Source: Kappaphycus alvarezii (lineage: Eukaryota; Rhodophyta; Florideophyceae; Gigartinales; Solieriaceae). Taken from it: a DNA stretch of 64,000 bases. The stretch spans positions 124,001 to 188,000 of the forward strand of contig NADL03000498.1 in assembly GCA_002205965.3 (NCBI GenBank), read 5' to 3'. Both the position numbers and the translations under genes were made by a program. The notes under the pieces were generated by a model. It ran no database searches. It was not told where the DNA came from and saw only the letters and a list, made by a program, of their open reading frames with translations. Each line of letters starts with the position of its first letter. Within the stretch, counting starts at the first letter, position 1. Positions 33,485 through 43,714 of the stretch are shown piece by piece.

Positions 33485-34640
33485 CTCGTTCTCAAGGCTC
33501 TTGTTGTTCTTGTGGGAGTTCTATCCATTCATCAGGGAGAGTATAGGGTTCACTGTAAGGATATGGTAGTAGCTCATTTCCAATATGATGAGAGAGTGTG
33601 TACCGTGCGATGACCGGCTCATCTCCTTGGTCAAGAGTTTCGTAGACTCGGCGTATGGTTTCATAGTGTTCTCTAATGAGCTCCTCCCGCTTCACTTCTC
33701 CAAGCCTTCCAAATGTGAGGTAATAAAAGTAGTATGCAAACTTTTCTGGCAACGGATCCAGAAATGGGTATCTGAAGGAGAAAAAACTCGCAACATAAGG
33801 ACTGAGTCCTAACGAGTAAGGTGCGCCCGTGAATGGTCTGGAAGCACATGAAAATACTAATGGCAAAAAAGGAAATTACTTCTGCTTCTCAAGGGTCCTC
33901 TGTCATTTCGCGAAGCCAACGTCTAATTGGTAGCCATCCAATAATTAAGGATGCATAGTTTCCCCCTGGGAGACTAGGCGGTGTTTGAGGCGATCTTCTT
34001 GGCGATCTTCCTCGCTGCTCCAGACGTCGATGATCCGCCCCGATCACTTGATGGTCCAGCTCGTATCATCATCATGGTCTCGGGAGGATCTTGGCCTTCG
34101 GCTGAGGTTTTGTTTCTGAGCGGAGCAACGTAAGGTTCCCATAGAGGATACGGGACCAGCCGATATTCCATATCAGGGGGCAAGCTGTAACCTCTCAGTC
34201 GCACATCTTGGTTGTTCTTAAGAAATACGTAAACCGGACGGATAATGTTCAGATATGTTTGCGTCTCCGATAGCTCCCATTCCATACCTTCCTATAGAGT
34301 AATGATATATGACTTCTACAAACTCTGGACCTGCTTCCGTGAACCTTCCGTTTTGGAATGAGAATAGAACTCTGATTAATAGTCGGAAATCTTCTTGAGG
34401 TAGCAATGTTCCATTCAACGTACGAAAACATAGGCATGTATTAATGAAGAAATGGATGATTACGTGGAGTTCGAAGTAGTCACGCTTAATCGAGATGATC
34501 CATTCCCAGGCCCTTTTCCCTCCCATCGGAATCATTCTATAGTTAAAGATGAGTATGCCCCGTGGTTGCCCATAGTCCTGTGTGAGAAGGAATTCTTCAG
34601 GCCTATGATGGTAAGGGACTAGACGACTTGCATAGATGGC
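33485..34640 (-). pseudogene. G2 extra coding region after integrase: two tandem modules
   Basis: Between integrase and the 3' LTR, where env or accessory genes sit in some gypsy relatives, are open frames with no known domain. The upstream module (about 34600-33975) and the downstream one (about 33965-33490) are diverged copies of one another. Shared blocks in order are CFRTLNG / CFQTIHG, FSFQN.RF / FSFRYPF, a YHYSIGR / YYLTFGR block, IIRPVY / TIRRVY and LVPYPLWEPY / LLPYPYSEPY. Module one ends in a Ser/Lys tail. No signal peptide or membrane helix is evident, so an envelope protein is unlikely. Fossil; a few breaks. Confidence 0.6.
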
Positions 34641-34664
34641 CCTCCTTGATCTCTTCCCTGAGCT

Positions 34665-37600
34665 TCAACAGAGCTTATAGTGCGGGTGTCTTTCCTCCGT
34701 GACGATGCAAGGGTTCGAGTACTTTGTTTGGAATGCCGGCCACTTCACAGCCTGCTGCATTGCTTTTCCATGTACTACAAGTACTTTAGAGCCAGCTGAA
34801 AAGGTTCTGACTGCAGTTTCTGCATACTTATTTCTTGTCTGTGTTAGGGCGCGGTGTGATCTCCAGCCTTCGGTGGCCAGTAGTTCAACTTCCCTACTCT
34901 CTTCATCGATAATAGTTGTTTCCATGTCTCTCTGTAACATTCTAGGAGCCCTTTCGTATATTAGCTCGAACGGTGACCGTCCACTTCTTCCTCTTCTTCC
35001 AAGATAGCCGTATAACACTTTGGTAAGGCATCTTCCCACTGGATTTCATTCTCCGACATAGTTTTCGATATTGCTCGTTTGATGGTTCCAACCATCCTCT
35101 CCGCTTTCCCGTTTGACATAGGAGCGTATGCGAGAACTGTCTTTAGCTGAATACCTTTTTCTTCCAAGAAACGAAGCAGTGAAGCTGCAGTGAAACAAAG
35201 GGCGTTATACGAGATGATCCTCTTTGGAAGACCAAATGGTTCAATTATTTCTTTTTCGATGAATCTCAGGACCACCTCAGCATTGGCCTCTTCAACTGCA
35301 ATTGCTATTGGCCATCCAGTAAGATGTTCCACTCCTATAAGGAGATATTTGTTTCCGGAAGAGATTTCCTTGAATGGGCCGGCAAAGTCAATTGAGAATG
35401 TTTCAAAAAGACCGGAAACTGGAAAGCTTAAAGTTGTCTTATACTTTCGTACCGGAGTGAATTTTTGACAGTTTTCGCAGCTTTTCACGAAATTATAGAC
35501 GTCCTTATGGATACTGGGCCACCAGAATCTCTCCGTAATGAACTTTTGGTTGTTTCGAGATCCCAATGCCCTAACTGATCATGAAAAGTCCTCAATATCT
35601 TCACCCTTTCTTTCATAGGGACCACTAATCGAGGACCGGCTTTTGTGTGTCGGAATTGTTTCCCATTCCACAATGTAAAAGCCTTTTGGTTTCTGCGTAC
35701 CCAATTTCTGTGTTCCAAATCAACTTTTCTTATTTCTAGTCCATCAAGGAATTTAATTAGTCCGTGAATATTAGCTTCGTACTCGTTATTGTTCTGCACT
35801 TGCACCTCGGCAACTCCCACGATACCCTCGGAAGCCTTTTCACTTGGACTCATTGGATCAATCAAGCGGGATAGGTAATCGCCAGGCTGATTATTGCGTC
35901 CGGGTCTATACACAATTTCAAACCGATATTCTGCGAAAATGTCGAGCCATCGGGCCAAACGGTGATGTACATCTTTCTTTTGGAATGCTTTCTTAAGTGC
36001 CTGGTGATCAGTTATCAAGACAAATTTCTCGAGTGATAAAAGGTACACGCAAAACTTTTTCAGTGCGAAGACAACAGCGAGCGCTTCTTTTTCGCAGACT
36101 GAGTATCTCCTTTCCGCATCATTCAGAGTGCGACTTGCGAATTGAACAGGGTGTAGTCTTCCGTTTTCATCTTTTTGGGACAAGACGGCACCCAAAGACC
36201 GTTCTGATGCATCTGTCTCCACAACAAATGGTCTCTTGAAATCTGGATACATGAGCACTGGGGGACACATAGCTTATCTTTAAGCTCCTCAAATGCAGTT
36301 TGCATTTCCTTGTTCCAGTAAAATTTTCCGTTCTTTGTAGTGCTGGCATGTAACGGTGCTGCAGTCTTAGCGAAATCTTTGATAAATCTTTTGTAATATG
36401 AGGCCAGTCCTAAGAAGCTTCGAACCTCCGTTTTTGAGGCGGGCCTTGGTGCCAACTTGATTTTTTTCATTTTCTCTGGGTCCACCCTAATTCCCTCTTG
36501 ATCGACGATATGGCCGTGTAATTGGATAGAAGTTTTCGCGAAGAAGCATTTGCTCAACTTAATTTTCAGGCTGTATGCGGATATCCTCTCCACTACTGTC
36601 TTGACATGCGATATGTGCTGATCCAATGTTTTTGAGAATATTACCACATCATCGATATAAACTCTTGTAAATGGAAGTCCTTTCAAAACCTCGTTCATCA
36701 TTCTTTGGAATGTAGCTGGGGCATTCATGAGACCAAAAGGAATCACTTCGAACCTGAATGTACCGGCTTTGCTGGTAAAAGTTGTTATTTACTTACATTT
36801 TTCATCCAATGGAATCTGCCAATAACCAGTGTAAAGATCAATTGAGGTGAAATATCTCCGGTCCTTCAAGTCTTCGAGGATTTCTCCATATTTGGAATCG
36901 AAAATCGATCGGGTATCATTCTTTGGTTCAGCTGTCGGTAATCGACGCAAAAGCGAAGTTTTCCATCTTTCTTTGGTGCTATCACAACTGGAAATGACCA
37001 CGGGGACAAAACTGGCTGAATAATATCATTTTTCAGCATACTTGTAACATTCCCTGAGATAAATTGGTCATATTTTGGCGGTTGACGTCTAGGCCTGTGG
37101 TAAATTGGTTGAGTATCGGTAAGTTCAAAAAGTGAGTGACCGGTACGCTTGCTTGTCTTAGATCGGAAGCGCTCCATGCAATTACTTCGGAAGATGTTAA
37201 AATGTCGGATATTTTCATTGAGGCGGGGGCTGGAAGGTGCTGTAACTTTTTCTGAATTTCTGCCACTTAGCGCTGGTCTTCTTCTCGAGCGCCTCCCTCC
37301 AAATTTTGAAGGACCTCTTCCGGCGTGCTCACACCCTCAGATATGGAATTCGATATAGTCTTGTTTTCCTTGCAATTGTAATCTTCTTTCATGCTCCGAA
37401 TCCCGTCCTTTGATTCGATATTATCGCAAAAAGAAACACATTCAGGTGTCAAACCTACCCTAGAATTCCATTCTTCATCTGTTTCAAACCCAGAATCATA
37501 ATCATCCCATGCCATGTTCATTATCCCCCGAGCGTACCCTTTTTCACTTCCGAAAGTATTAGTTGGCTCTGAATCTTCGCTGTCATAGCTAGAAGTGAAA

Positions 37601-37985
37601 TCTTCACTGTCCGTTTCTCTTAAATCTTCCGGATGTGTGCTTTTGTCGAAATCCAGGGGCATCTTCACGTTTCTGCCGTCAACATTAACTGAAACGATTT
37701 GGTTGCCCAAATCAATGCAGGTACCTAGTCTTTCCATGGTAGGGCAGCCAATGATTGCCATCGAAAGGAAGATCTGGCATGACAAGAAAGTCTACATCAT
37801 CTTTATAGTCCCCAAAGAACACGGAAACCTTGTCAACAGTGCCCATGCATTTTGAGACAGTTCCATCCGCCACAGTTATTCTTCGAGTAGTTGGAACGAT
37901 TTCAAGACCTAAATCTGTCACCAAAGTTTCTGAAATAAGGTTTGGAACAGCGCCCGAATCGAAAAGAGCTTGGGTTTTCATTCCT
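34665..37985 (-). pseudogene. G2 pol region (protease, RT, RNase H, integrase)
   Basis: Gypsy pol in the usual order. Protease is at about 37980-37710 (ALFDSGAVPNLIS). A spacer rich in Asp/Glu/Ser lies over about 37700-37270. RT is at about 37180-36290 (LRFCVDYRQLN, SIDLYTGYWQI, PFGLMNAPATFQRMMNE, VYIDDVVIFS). RNase H is at about 36270-35860 (VVETDASERSLGAVLSQ, EKEALAVVFAL, LITDHQAL). Integrase has its zinc region (C..CQKF), the core (SIDFAGPF, PMSNGKAERMVGTIKRA) and a short C-terminus. No chromodomain was seen, unlike G1. Broken at several points. Confidence 0.85.
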
Positions 37986-37999
37986 AATACTTTGACTGG

Positions 38000-39426
38000 T
38001 ACTAGTTTAGACGTCTTGGTGCTGTCGAATCCGATTGAAGAAACAGTTTCTTACCCTTAGCGAACTTATTGGACCTGATAATTTTCTTGAGTTCTTTTCT
38101 GGCATCCTCTGCGTCGCCCCTCAAAAGTTGACCAAACGTTATTCCAGTTCGGGCCGATGCAAGCTCAGCTACCAGATTGTGCTTCTTCACATATTCTAGT
38201 ACGTCCTTCGAAATACTCTTAAATTTCCTACTCTTTTTCGTCTCCTTGGCCGAAGTGTTTCCCACTCCCGGAACAACTTGATCAGTCCTCTTGGTTCGAG
38301 GAGGTGTAGGTGCAGGGATATGCTCCAGCATTCCATAATCTAGCCTAGGTTTTTTCGATAAAATGTTCCCTTCCCCATCCCTTTTTGTCACATTGACTTG
38401 ATTGATTTCTTCAGCGATGGATACATTACCGGCATCCGTCAACCTCTGATCCTTCCTGTTTTGTAAGATTTTCATCTCTGGCCCTGACTCACTCCTCGCA
38501 TCCGATAAATTTGCTCTTCTGTTGTCTTTAGACCAGCAGTTACTTTCATGATGCCCGTAACGTCCGCACTTTCCACAACGAGTGTTTCTGTGTGGATTAT
38601 CAGGACACCTATTTGCAAAGTATCCAGGCTTGTGACAGTAAGAACAGACTCTGCGGCCTTAGGGGCCCCAGACTGGTTCTTCTTAATGGTAAGAGTAAGG
38701 CTTTCCAACTGCGAGGATATCATGTCAAGTCGATTATCGAATCGGGTTTCCAGCCTTTCTTCCAAGTTTTTGACCTCGCTCCTGACTGATTCCAATTCTG
38801 CTGCGCTAGTAGCCGGCCTTTGATAATTCTTTTCAGGATGTACGATCGGCATAGATGTACGGGTTTCCCTCTGTATTTCACTTAGTGACTGAAACGTCTC
38901 CGAATTTTTGACAAATTCTACTATGGTACCCTTCAGCTCATTAAAAGTGGAGGGCCCTCGTGAGGAGGAAATCGGAGAGCCGCTCATCTCCCATCGCCGC
39001 CTTACGCAGCATTCCGTACTTGGCTTGGGCGTTGAACCCGGCCTTTTCATAGAGATCACACTAGTATACCAATGAGCTTAATAAATCGTCGAAGTTGAGC
39101 CGGGCCTCCATGGTGGTACGAATCATCTCATCTGGTTCCACCTCCTTAGCATATTCTCTCACAAGCCACTCACATACCTCACCGAAGTTGCGCCCACTCC
39201 CATTAAGGGACCACCCGTCAATAAACTTAGCTTTGTATTTGCCTTTTGCGTCACCAGAAAGATAGGCGAAGATACTTGCGGCCTTCTCTTCATCGCTCTT
39301 TTCAAGCATTAAGAAATTAACATATGTGTAAAGAAACTCTTCAACGTCTCCATTCTTGCTCCCTGTGAACGATATACGAGCAGCATTAAGATCCATTACT
39401 GCAAAAAAAATTTTTAAAAAAATCAA
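38000..39426 (-). pseudogene. G2 gag region
   Basis: Starts MDLNAARISFTG with helical capsid-like sequence (EEFLYTYVNFLM, ASIFAYLSGDAKGKY, VCEWLVREYAKEVEPDEMI). A coiled-coil-like Glu/Arg stretch follows (VKNLEERLETRFDNRLDMI). Two CCHC-type zinc knuckles (C..C.KPGYFA..C and CGKCGRYGHHESNC) lie near 38650-38545, then a Lys-rich tail. This is a nucleocapsid arrangement for RNA packaging. Fossil with a few breaks. Confidence 0.75.
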
Positions 39427-39451
39427 ACTGCAAGTGGACCTAATACTTCAC

Positions 39452-39495
39452 AACTCGATTACCTCGGGTGCAACCCCCTCCACAGGAGTACCAAA
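39452..39495 (-). promoter_or_regulatory. G2 primer-binding-site region
   Basis: On -, TTTGGTACTCCTGTGGAGGGGGTTGCACC follows the 5' LTR directly. The same stretch follows the LTR at 24267. The TGGTACTCC core would pair with a tRNA ending GGAGTACCA. That is not the common initiator-Met pattern. Confidence 0.5.
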
Positions 39496-40986
39496 TGTTA
39501 GGGATAAATCAGCAGGGGAAGAGATCCTCAGAACCAATTCCCCAAGAAGGAGGTGTTGCAAGCGACAGAAGTGCTACCGTGGTATAGTTGAACGAACGAA
39601 AAAGAGTGGATAGGGAAGACAGTTGAATGGGCTACAAGCAAGTATGGAAGGGAAGGGTCTACCACCTATGCTTAGTGACTAGGGTAAAATAAATGCTTCT
39701 TGGGTCTGAAGTTGACTCTCAACTTCCTAACTATTTGGGACTGGGCTTGAAGTTGTCGGCCAACTTGCTTGACCTCTCCATAAGGAAACAGTTTACTCAG
39801 CTTATATAGACTTTTGGGTACCCCTAAAGTCCAAACAAAACTACAGAAGGTACCAAGAAATGCACAGAAACAATTTGTGTGGATGACATACTCTAATCAG
39901 AAGATACTTAAGAAACTAACAATCAATGAGGTCCTCTTATTTCCCATTCTCTAAATCAGATCCAAACAACTCCTCTGAAATATCCATGCTGTCCAAGCAG
40001 TCCCCACAAATATCTGCGAATGGCTCACAGCTCTCTATTCCCTCCTGGGAGATATCTAAACTACTAAAAATATCTCCATCCGGTTCCAGCGTCGGCACCA
40101 CTTGATCCATACTCTCAGTCCAGGCCCCACCAGTACAACACTTTCCATGCCCCCATTTCCCTCATCCAACTCGTCCTCGTCCTCGTCATCCTCCTCTTCA
40201 TACTCCTCTTCCTTCTCATACTCCTCTCATCTTCCTCATCCTCCTCATCCTCCCTGTCCTCCTCGTATTAACCTCATAGACCAATCCAGGGGCTACCCAC
40301 TCCTCAAAGGTCTCCCCAGCTCCCTCCTCGATGTCCCACTCCCGCCCCTTACCTACCTCATCCGCCTCATCCTCGATAAAGAGGCGACGCACGAATTCGA
40401 TGACTTTTTTCTTGGTTTGCCGGCGCAGGTAGTCCTCGCGGTCAGTAGATCCGAAAGGGAGTAGGGGAATAGAGTTTAGGGGGCGGGAATGGCGATTTTG
40501 GAAATGATTTTCGAGGGGCGTAGATTGGTCATTTTGGCAGGTTTGGGGGAATGGGAGGTAATGGAGGGTGTTTCGGGTGTGTGGGGGGAGAGGTGTAATT
40601 AGCAAAATGATCGGGGACGTTTAAAACTTGGAATAAAGGGGTTTAAATAGGCTCCCGGGGCAGGTTTATAGATTAGAAATAGGTAAAACAAATCTGCAAG
40701 AGATTTTTGTAGTAGTGCATTTGCGCCCTTTTTCTCAAAAAACGAATTTGAAGGAGGAGGTAAGCAACAAGGGAAAAAGAACTTGATTTGGATCGATTCA
40801 GAGGGTATATACAGTATAAAAATATCTAGATAAAATGGAAGTAAATTTCGAGAGGACCGCGGTAATGATAAGCGCGGTTCAGGGAGAGGAAGGATCGGAA
40901 CTATAAGCAAATTTGGACAAGGAGAGGTACTACAGAAAAAACTGTTGGCCTGTAGATGACAGCGACAAAAAAATGTGCGCCTAACA
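39496..40986 (-). repeat. G2 5' LTR
   Basis: 1491 bp, near-identical to 31959-33456. TATTTAAA lies before the LTR frame and TATATAAG after it. The frame starts near 40530 on - (MTNL..). Confidence 0.9.
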
Positions 40987-41589
40987 GAGAAGTCATATTG
41001 ACTCGTGATGACGTCAAAATGGGCTGATTCAATAGCCTACTGCAATTGTTAGAGATAAAAAAGACCGCTACATCGCCCTGGTGGCTGCAGTTATGTTGGC
41101 AGCATCTTGTCCTAAACTGTTACAGAATAGTACTTTAGTAGAGAAAGAGAAAAATAATTCTTTGCGCATTTGGCTCATCAACTGTAGACATTTACAGAAA
41201 TTATCAACTCATCCATACGCTTGAATGCAGTAATGCAGTGTTGCGCTTTATTCACGAACGGCGGGGGAATGTGGGGTACTTCAATGTTTGATAGATATGG
41301 TCGGCTGTGGCCGGGAATATTGTAGAGGGTAAACGTGATTAACTCTCTCTAGGGCACAATCTAGGTCCTCCAGAAGACGGGTCTGAATGCTGAATGCTTG
41401 CACTGTTTAGTACAGTTCTGCGCCCCCTCTCAGGAAATGAATGAAACTTCTCTTCATTGAGTATAAAGAATAGAAGTCGTACATCTGCAATCAGTAAAAC
41501 ATCTCCAATCCCCCTGTACAGTACAGTATAATACAGTGGGAATTTTGGGTTAGTTTAATGTATGGAAGATGTGGTCGGTTGTGCTCCAC
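40987..41589. other. No gene; two short dispersed repeats
   Basis: Copies of the approximately 50-bp dispersed repeat lie at 41263-41309 and 41537-41583 (both +). There is nothing else recognisable. Confidence 0.45.
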
Positions 41590-41720
41590 GCCGCTAGTGT
41601 TTAAGTCAATCGATTTGGTTCTGCGATATTTGAAAGGTGCGCTTCGGCTAGTGTATAATACAGGCGACTGTAGAAATCAGGGGCATTTTTCATGGTTTAG
41701 GTTTAAAGGTATGCTGTCTG
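41590..41720 (+). mobile_element. Copia fragment (RT-RNase H junction)
   Basis: A short + frame reads IDLVLRYLKGALRLVYNTGD, the signature RYLKGT..LGL.Y junction of copia pol between RT and RNase H. It is only about 40 codons, with no neighbouring copia sequence. Fossil scrap. Confidence 0.5.
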
Positions 41721-42483
41721 CTGTCCGGGTTTGGAATACAGAGGGGCTAACCGATATCTATATCGGCCATATGCAGCGTCCCCCAAAAGATCAGATCAGG
41801 ATAAGACTGTAGTAATGCAAAGCGTCTTTCAACCTGCTTTGGATCGAGGTCTGCCGCCATCCGTCCAACTTCCATATTAAAATAAAAGGTCCCAGTTTCC
41901 TCGCCTTCATGAGCTCCATCAGAGACTTTGTTCCGCGATTTGGTCTAAGATGGCGGCCGCAATATCCCTCCTCTACACGCCTATATACTGTACAAGAAAT
42001 TGCATACCGTTTTCCCTTCATTCGCTTTTGTGGAAGAGAAAACAGTCGGGTGGTTTATCGCTTGAAGGGTATGATCGGTTTCTGTTGCCGAGTTGCTGGC
42101 TTGATAAACAACTAATACATACAAAAATATCATTCGCGGTTCGACATGAGGGAGAATCACAGCAGTAGAGAACGAGCAAAACTAGCAAAAAAAAGAAGAA
42201 ACCCGGCGGGTTGACTTCCTGCAACAGATGTGCTAGCTTATACCTGATCAACTCGTCCGGTAGTACGTACGAACGGGGAAAATTTGGGGTGTATTGAATC
42301 CATGAAAAATGTGGTCAGCTGTTCCCTGAGGGATGGCGTGATGTGGGTATAGCTTAACTCTACCAGCAAGCACTGTCCAGTATTGTACTGTAATGTTCTT
42401 GGAGCAGTCGTTTTGCTTCTAGCTCCCTACTAGACCGAAATAAAGATTAATTTTCAATTTCGATACGGGGAAAATACGGTACT
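41721..42483. other. No gene; one short dispersed repeat
   Basis: 42274-42322 holds another copy of the approximately 50-bp dispersed sequence (GGGGAAAATTTGGGGTG...ATGAAAAATGTGGTCAGCTGTT). It is closest to the copy inserted in LINE A1. Frames of 60-80 codons here have no motif. Confidence 0.45.
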
Positions 42484-43295
42484 TTATACTGTACTGCATT
42501 GCGAATTGAATTCCGCAAAGGCCCTGGCGCCGCCTTCCTGTTCGCACATCCCTCCGCCGACACGGAAGTGTCTGCCGTACACTGGAAGATCATGATACGA
42601 CGTTTCCTCGGGCTGTCTGTTTATGACGACTCGCTTCCCCGGAACTGCGAGCATTGTAAACGCCCTATGGACAGCTTGGGAGATCACGCAGTCGACCTGT
42701 GCCCCTCTGGATTCGGTCGCAAACACCGGCATGACTCGTTACGCAACGTCATCGCCGGCCGTATCGCCCGCGCAGCAGGCTTAGACTGCCAGTTGGAGGT
42801 CCCACTCCTCGTCCCAGGAACTGAACTACGACCCGCTGACATCCTTGTCCACCCACCGGTTGCCCCCGACGGCAACGCGGTCCGCCCCATTGCCTGTGAT
42901 GTCACCATCGTCTCTCCGTTCAAGGACAACGTAAGATCAAGGGCCACCCGCGAAATGGGCGGTGCCGCTGCCATCGCTCACCGCAACAAGGTTACGGACC
43001 TGGAGCGAAAACTTTCGCGGCGTCAGCCACCGCCCTCAGACAACCCGACCCAGGCCCCAATTTCGAGTTCCAACCGCTGGCGTTTGATTCTCTGGGGTCA
43101 CCTTCTCCTGCCACCTTCCTCTTCATAGAGGGTCTTCTGCCCGGTATCGCGGAGAAGTTCAGCACCCCTGTCGGAGTGATCCGCACGCGCGTGTTGAGCT
43201 GCATCAGTTGCACTATCTGGTCGTCAGTTGCGCAAGCTATTTTTTCGCGCATGTCGCTGCACGTGGACGACGTGGAACATCCTGTTAGCTCTTAG
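42484..43295 (+). pseudogene. LINE C: CCHC-endonuclease C-terminus
   Basis: The frame 42499-43128 shows CEHC.RP...GDHAVDLC, the CCHC motif that precedes the endonuclease in R2-like LINEs. The RLE core RPADILVHPP...ACDVTIVSPFKD follows (conserved Asp pair D/D-V-T), then AA.AHRNKVTDLE. One frameshift near 43050 leads into NFEFQPLAFDSLGS...AEKFSTPVG and a stop at 43295. That is the conserved post-endonuclease tail. It is a 5'-truncated copy, the best-preserved endonuclease in the window, and a distinct family from A and B. Confidence 0.75.
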
Positions 43296-43338
43296 CTAGC
43301 AACATAGTCGGATCCTGCAGCGGACACCTGTTATACTA

Positions 43339-43641
43339 ATGCCATACAGTAAAACTATACAGTACAGTACAGCATCTGAGCGCGCGAAATCTCTCCGCTA
43401 TGGCCACCTCTGCGCCGAACTACGTATCGACTTCCACCCGATGGCTTTCGATATATACGGGCCTGCCGGTCCCGGTGCCGAACGAGGTCTGTCAAGAATT
43501 GCTGAGTACATCGCTCTACGGAAAGGCAGTAGCCCTGCCTTCGAGCGCGATCGTTTGTTCACGATTATCAGTTCGCTCATACAACAACGAACTTCTGTCG
43601 CGATCAACCGACGACAACTCAACCGCTCCTGGCTCGGATAG
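43339..43641 (+). pseudogene. LINE D: C-terminal tail
   Basis: A 100-codon frame ending at 43641 with LRYGHLCAE, FHPMAFDIYGPAGPGAE, IAEYIALRKG, FTIISSLIQQR and INRRQL. It matches 4495-4797 and the relic at 2590-2700. Only the segment after the endonuclease is present, as in the other two. A (CTT)n microsatellite follows at 43691-43713. Confidence 0.6.
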
Positions 43642-43690
43642 ATTTTTCCCCTTTTGAGGGCCGCTAGCCCCCCTTTTCTTCTTGGTAAAG

Positions 43691-43713
43691 TCTTCTTCTT
43701 CTTCTTCTTCTTC
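43691..43713. repeat. (CTT)n microsatellite
   Basis: A run of TCT/CTT triplets between LINE D and LINE B3. Confidence 0.8.
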
Positions 43714-43714
43714 A

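Larger units (their letters stand above)
31959..40986 (-). mobile_element. Ty3/gypsy fossil G2, structurally complete with LTR pair
   Basis: A 9.0-kb element on -. The 5' LTR is at 39496-40986, followed by a primer-binding site, gag (about 39426-38000) and protease (about 37980-37710, ALFDSGA). RT runs over about 37180-36290, RNase H over about 36270-35860, and integrase over 35566-34665. An extra coding region follows (about 34640-33485), then a G-rich tract (GCGGGGGG at 33457-33463) and the 3' LTR at 31959-33456. The flanking 5-mers are GAGAC and GAGAA, a probable target duplication with one change. The LTRs differ at only a handful of positions over about 1.49 kb, so insertion is very recent. 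The internal coding part nevertheless has roughly ten breaks. Confidence 0.9.

Noticed and set aside
33485-34640. Envelope gene in G2
   Set aside because: The position would fit, but I see no signal peptide, fusion peptide or transmembrane anchor. The two-module repeat is not an envelope pattern.
43691-43713. (CTT)n run as a coding Ser/Leu/Phe repeat
   Set aside because: It lies between two LINE fragments in no conserved frame; a simple microsatellite.
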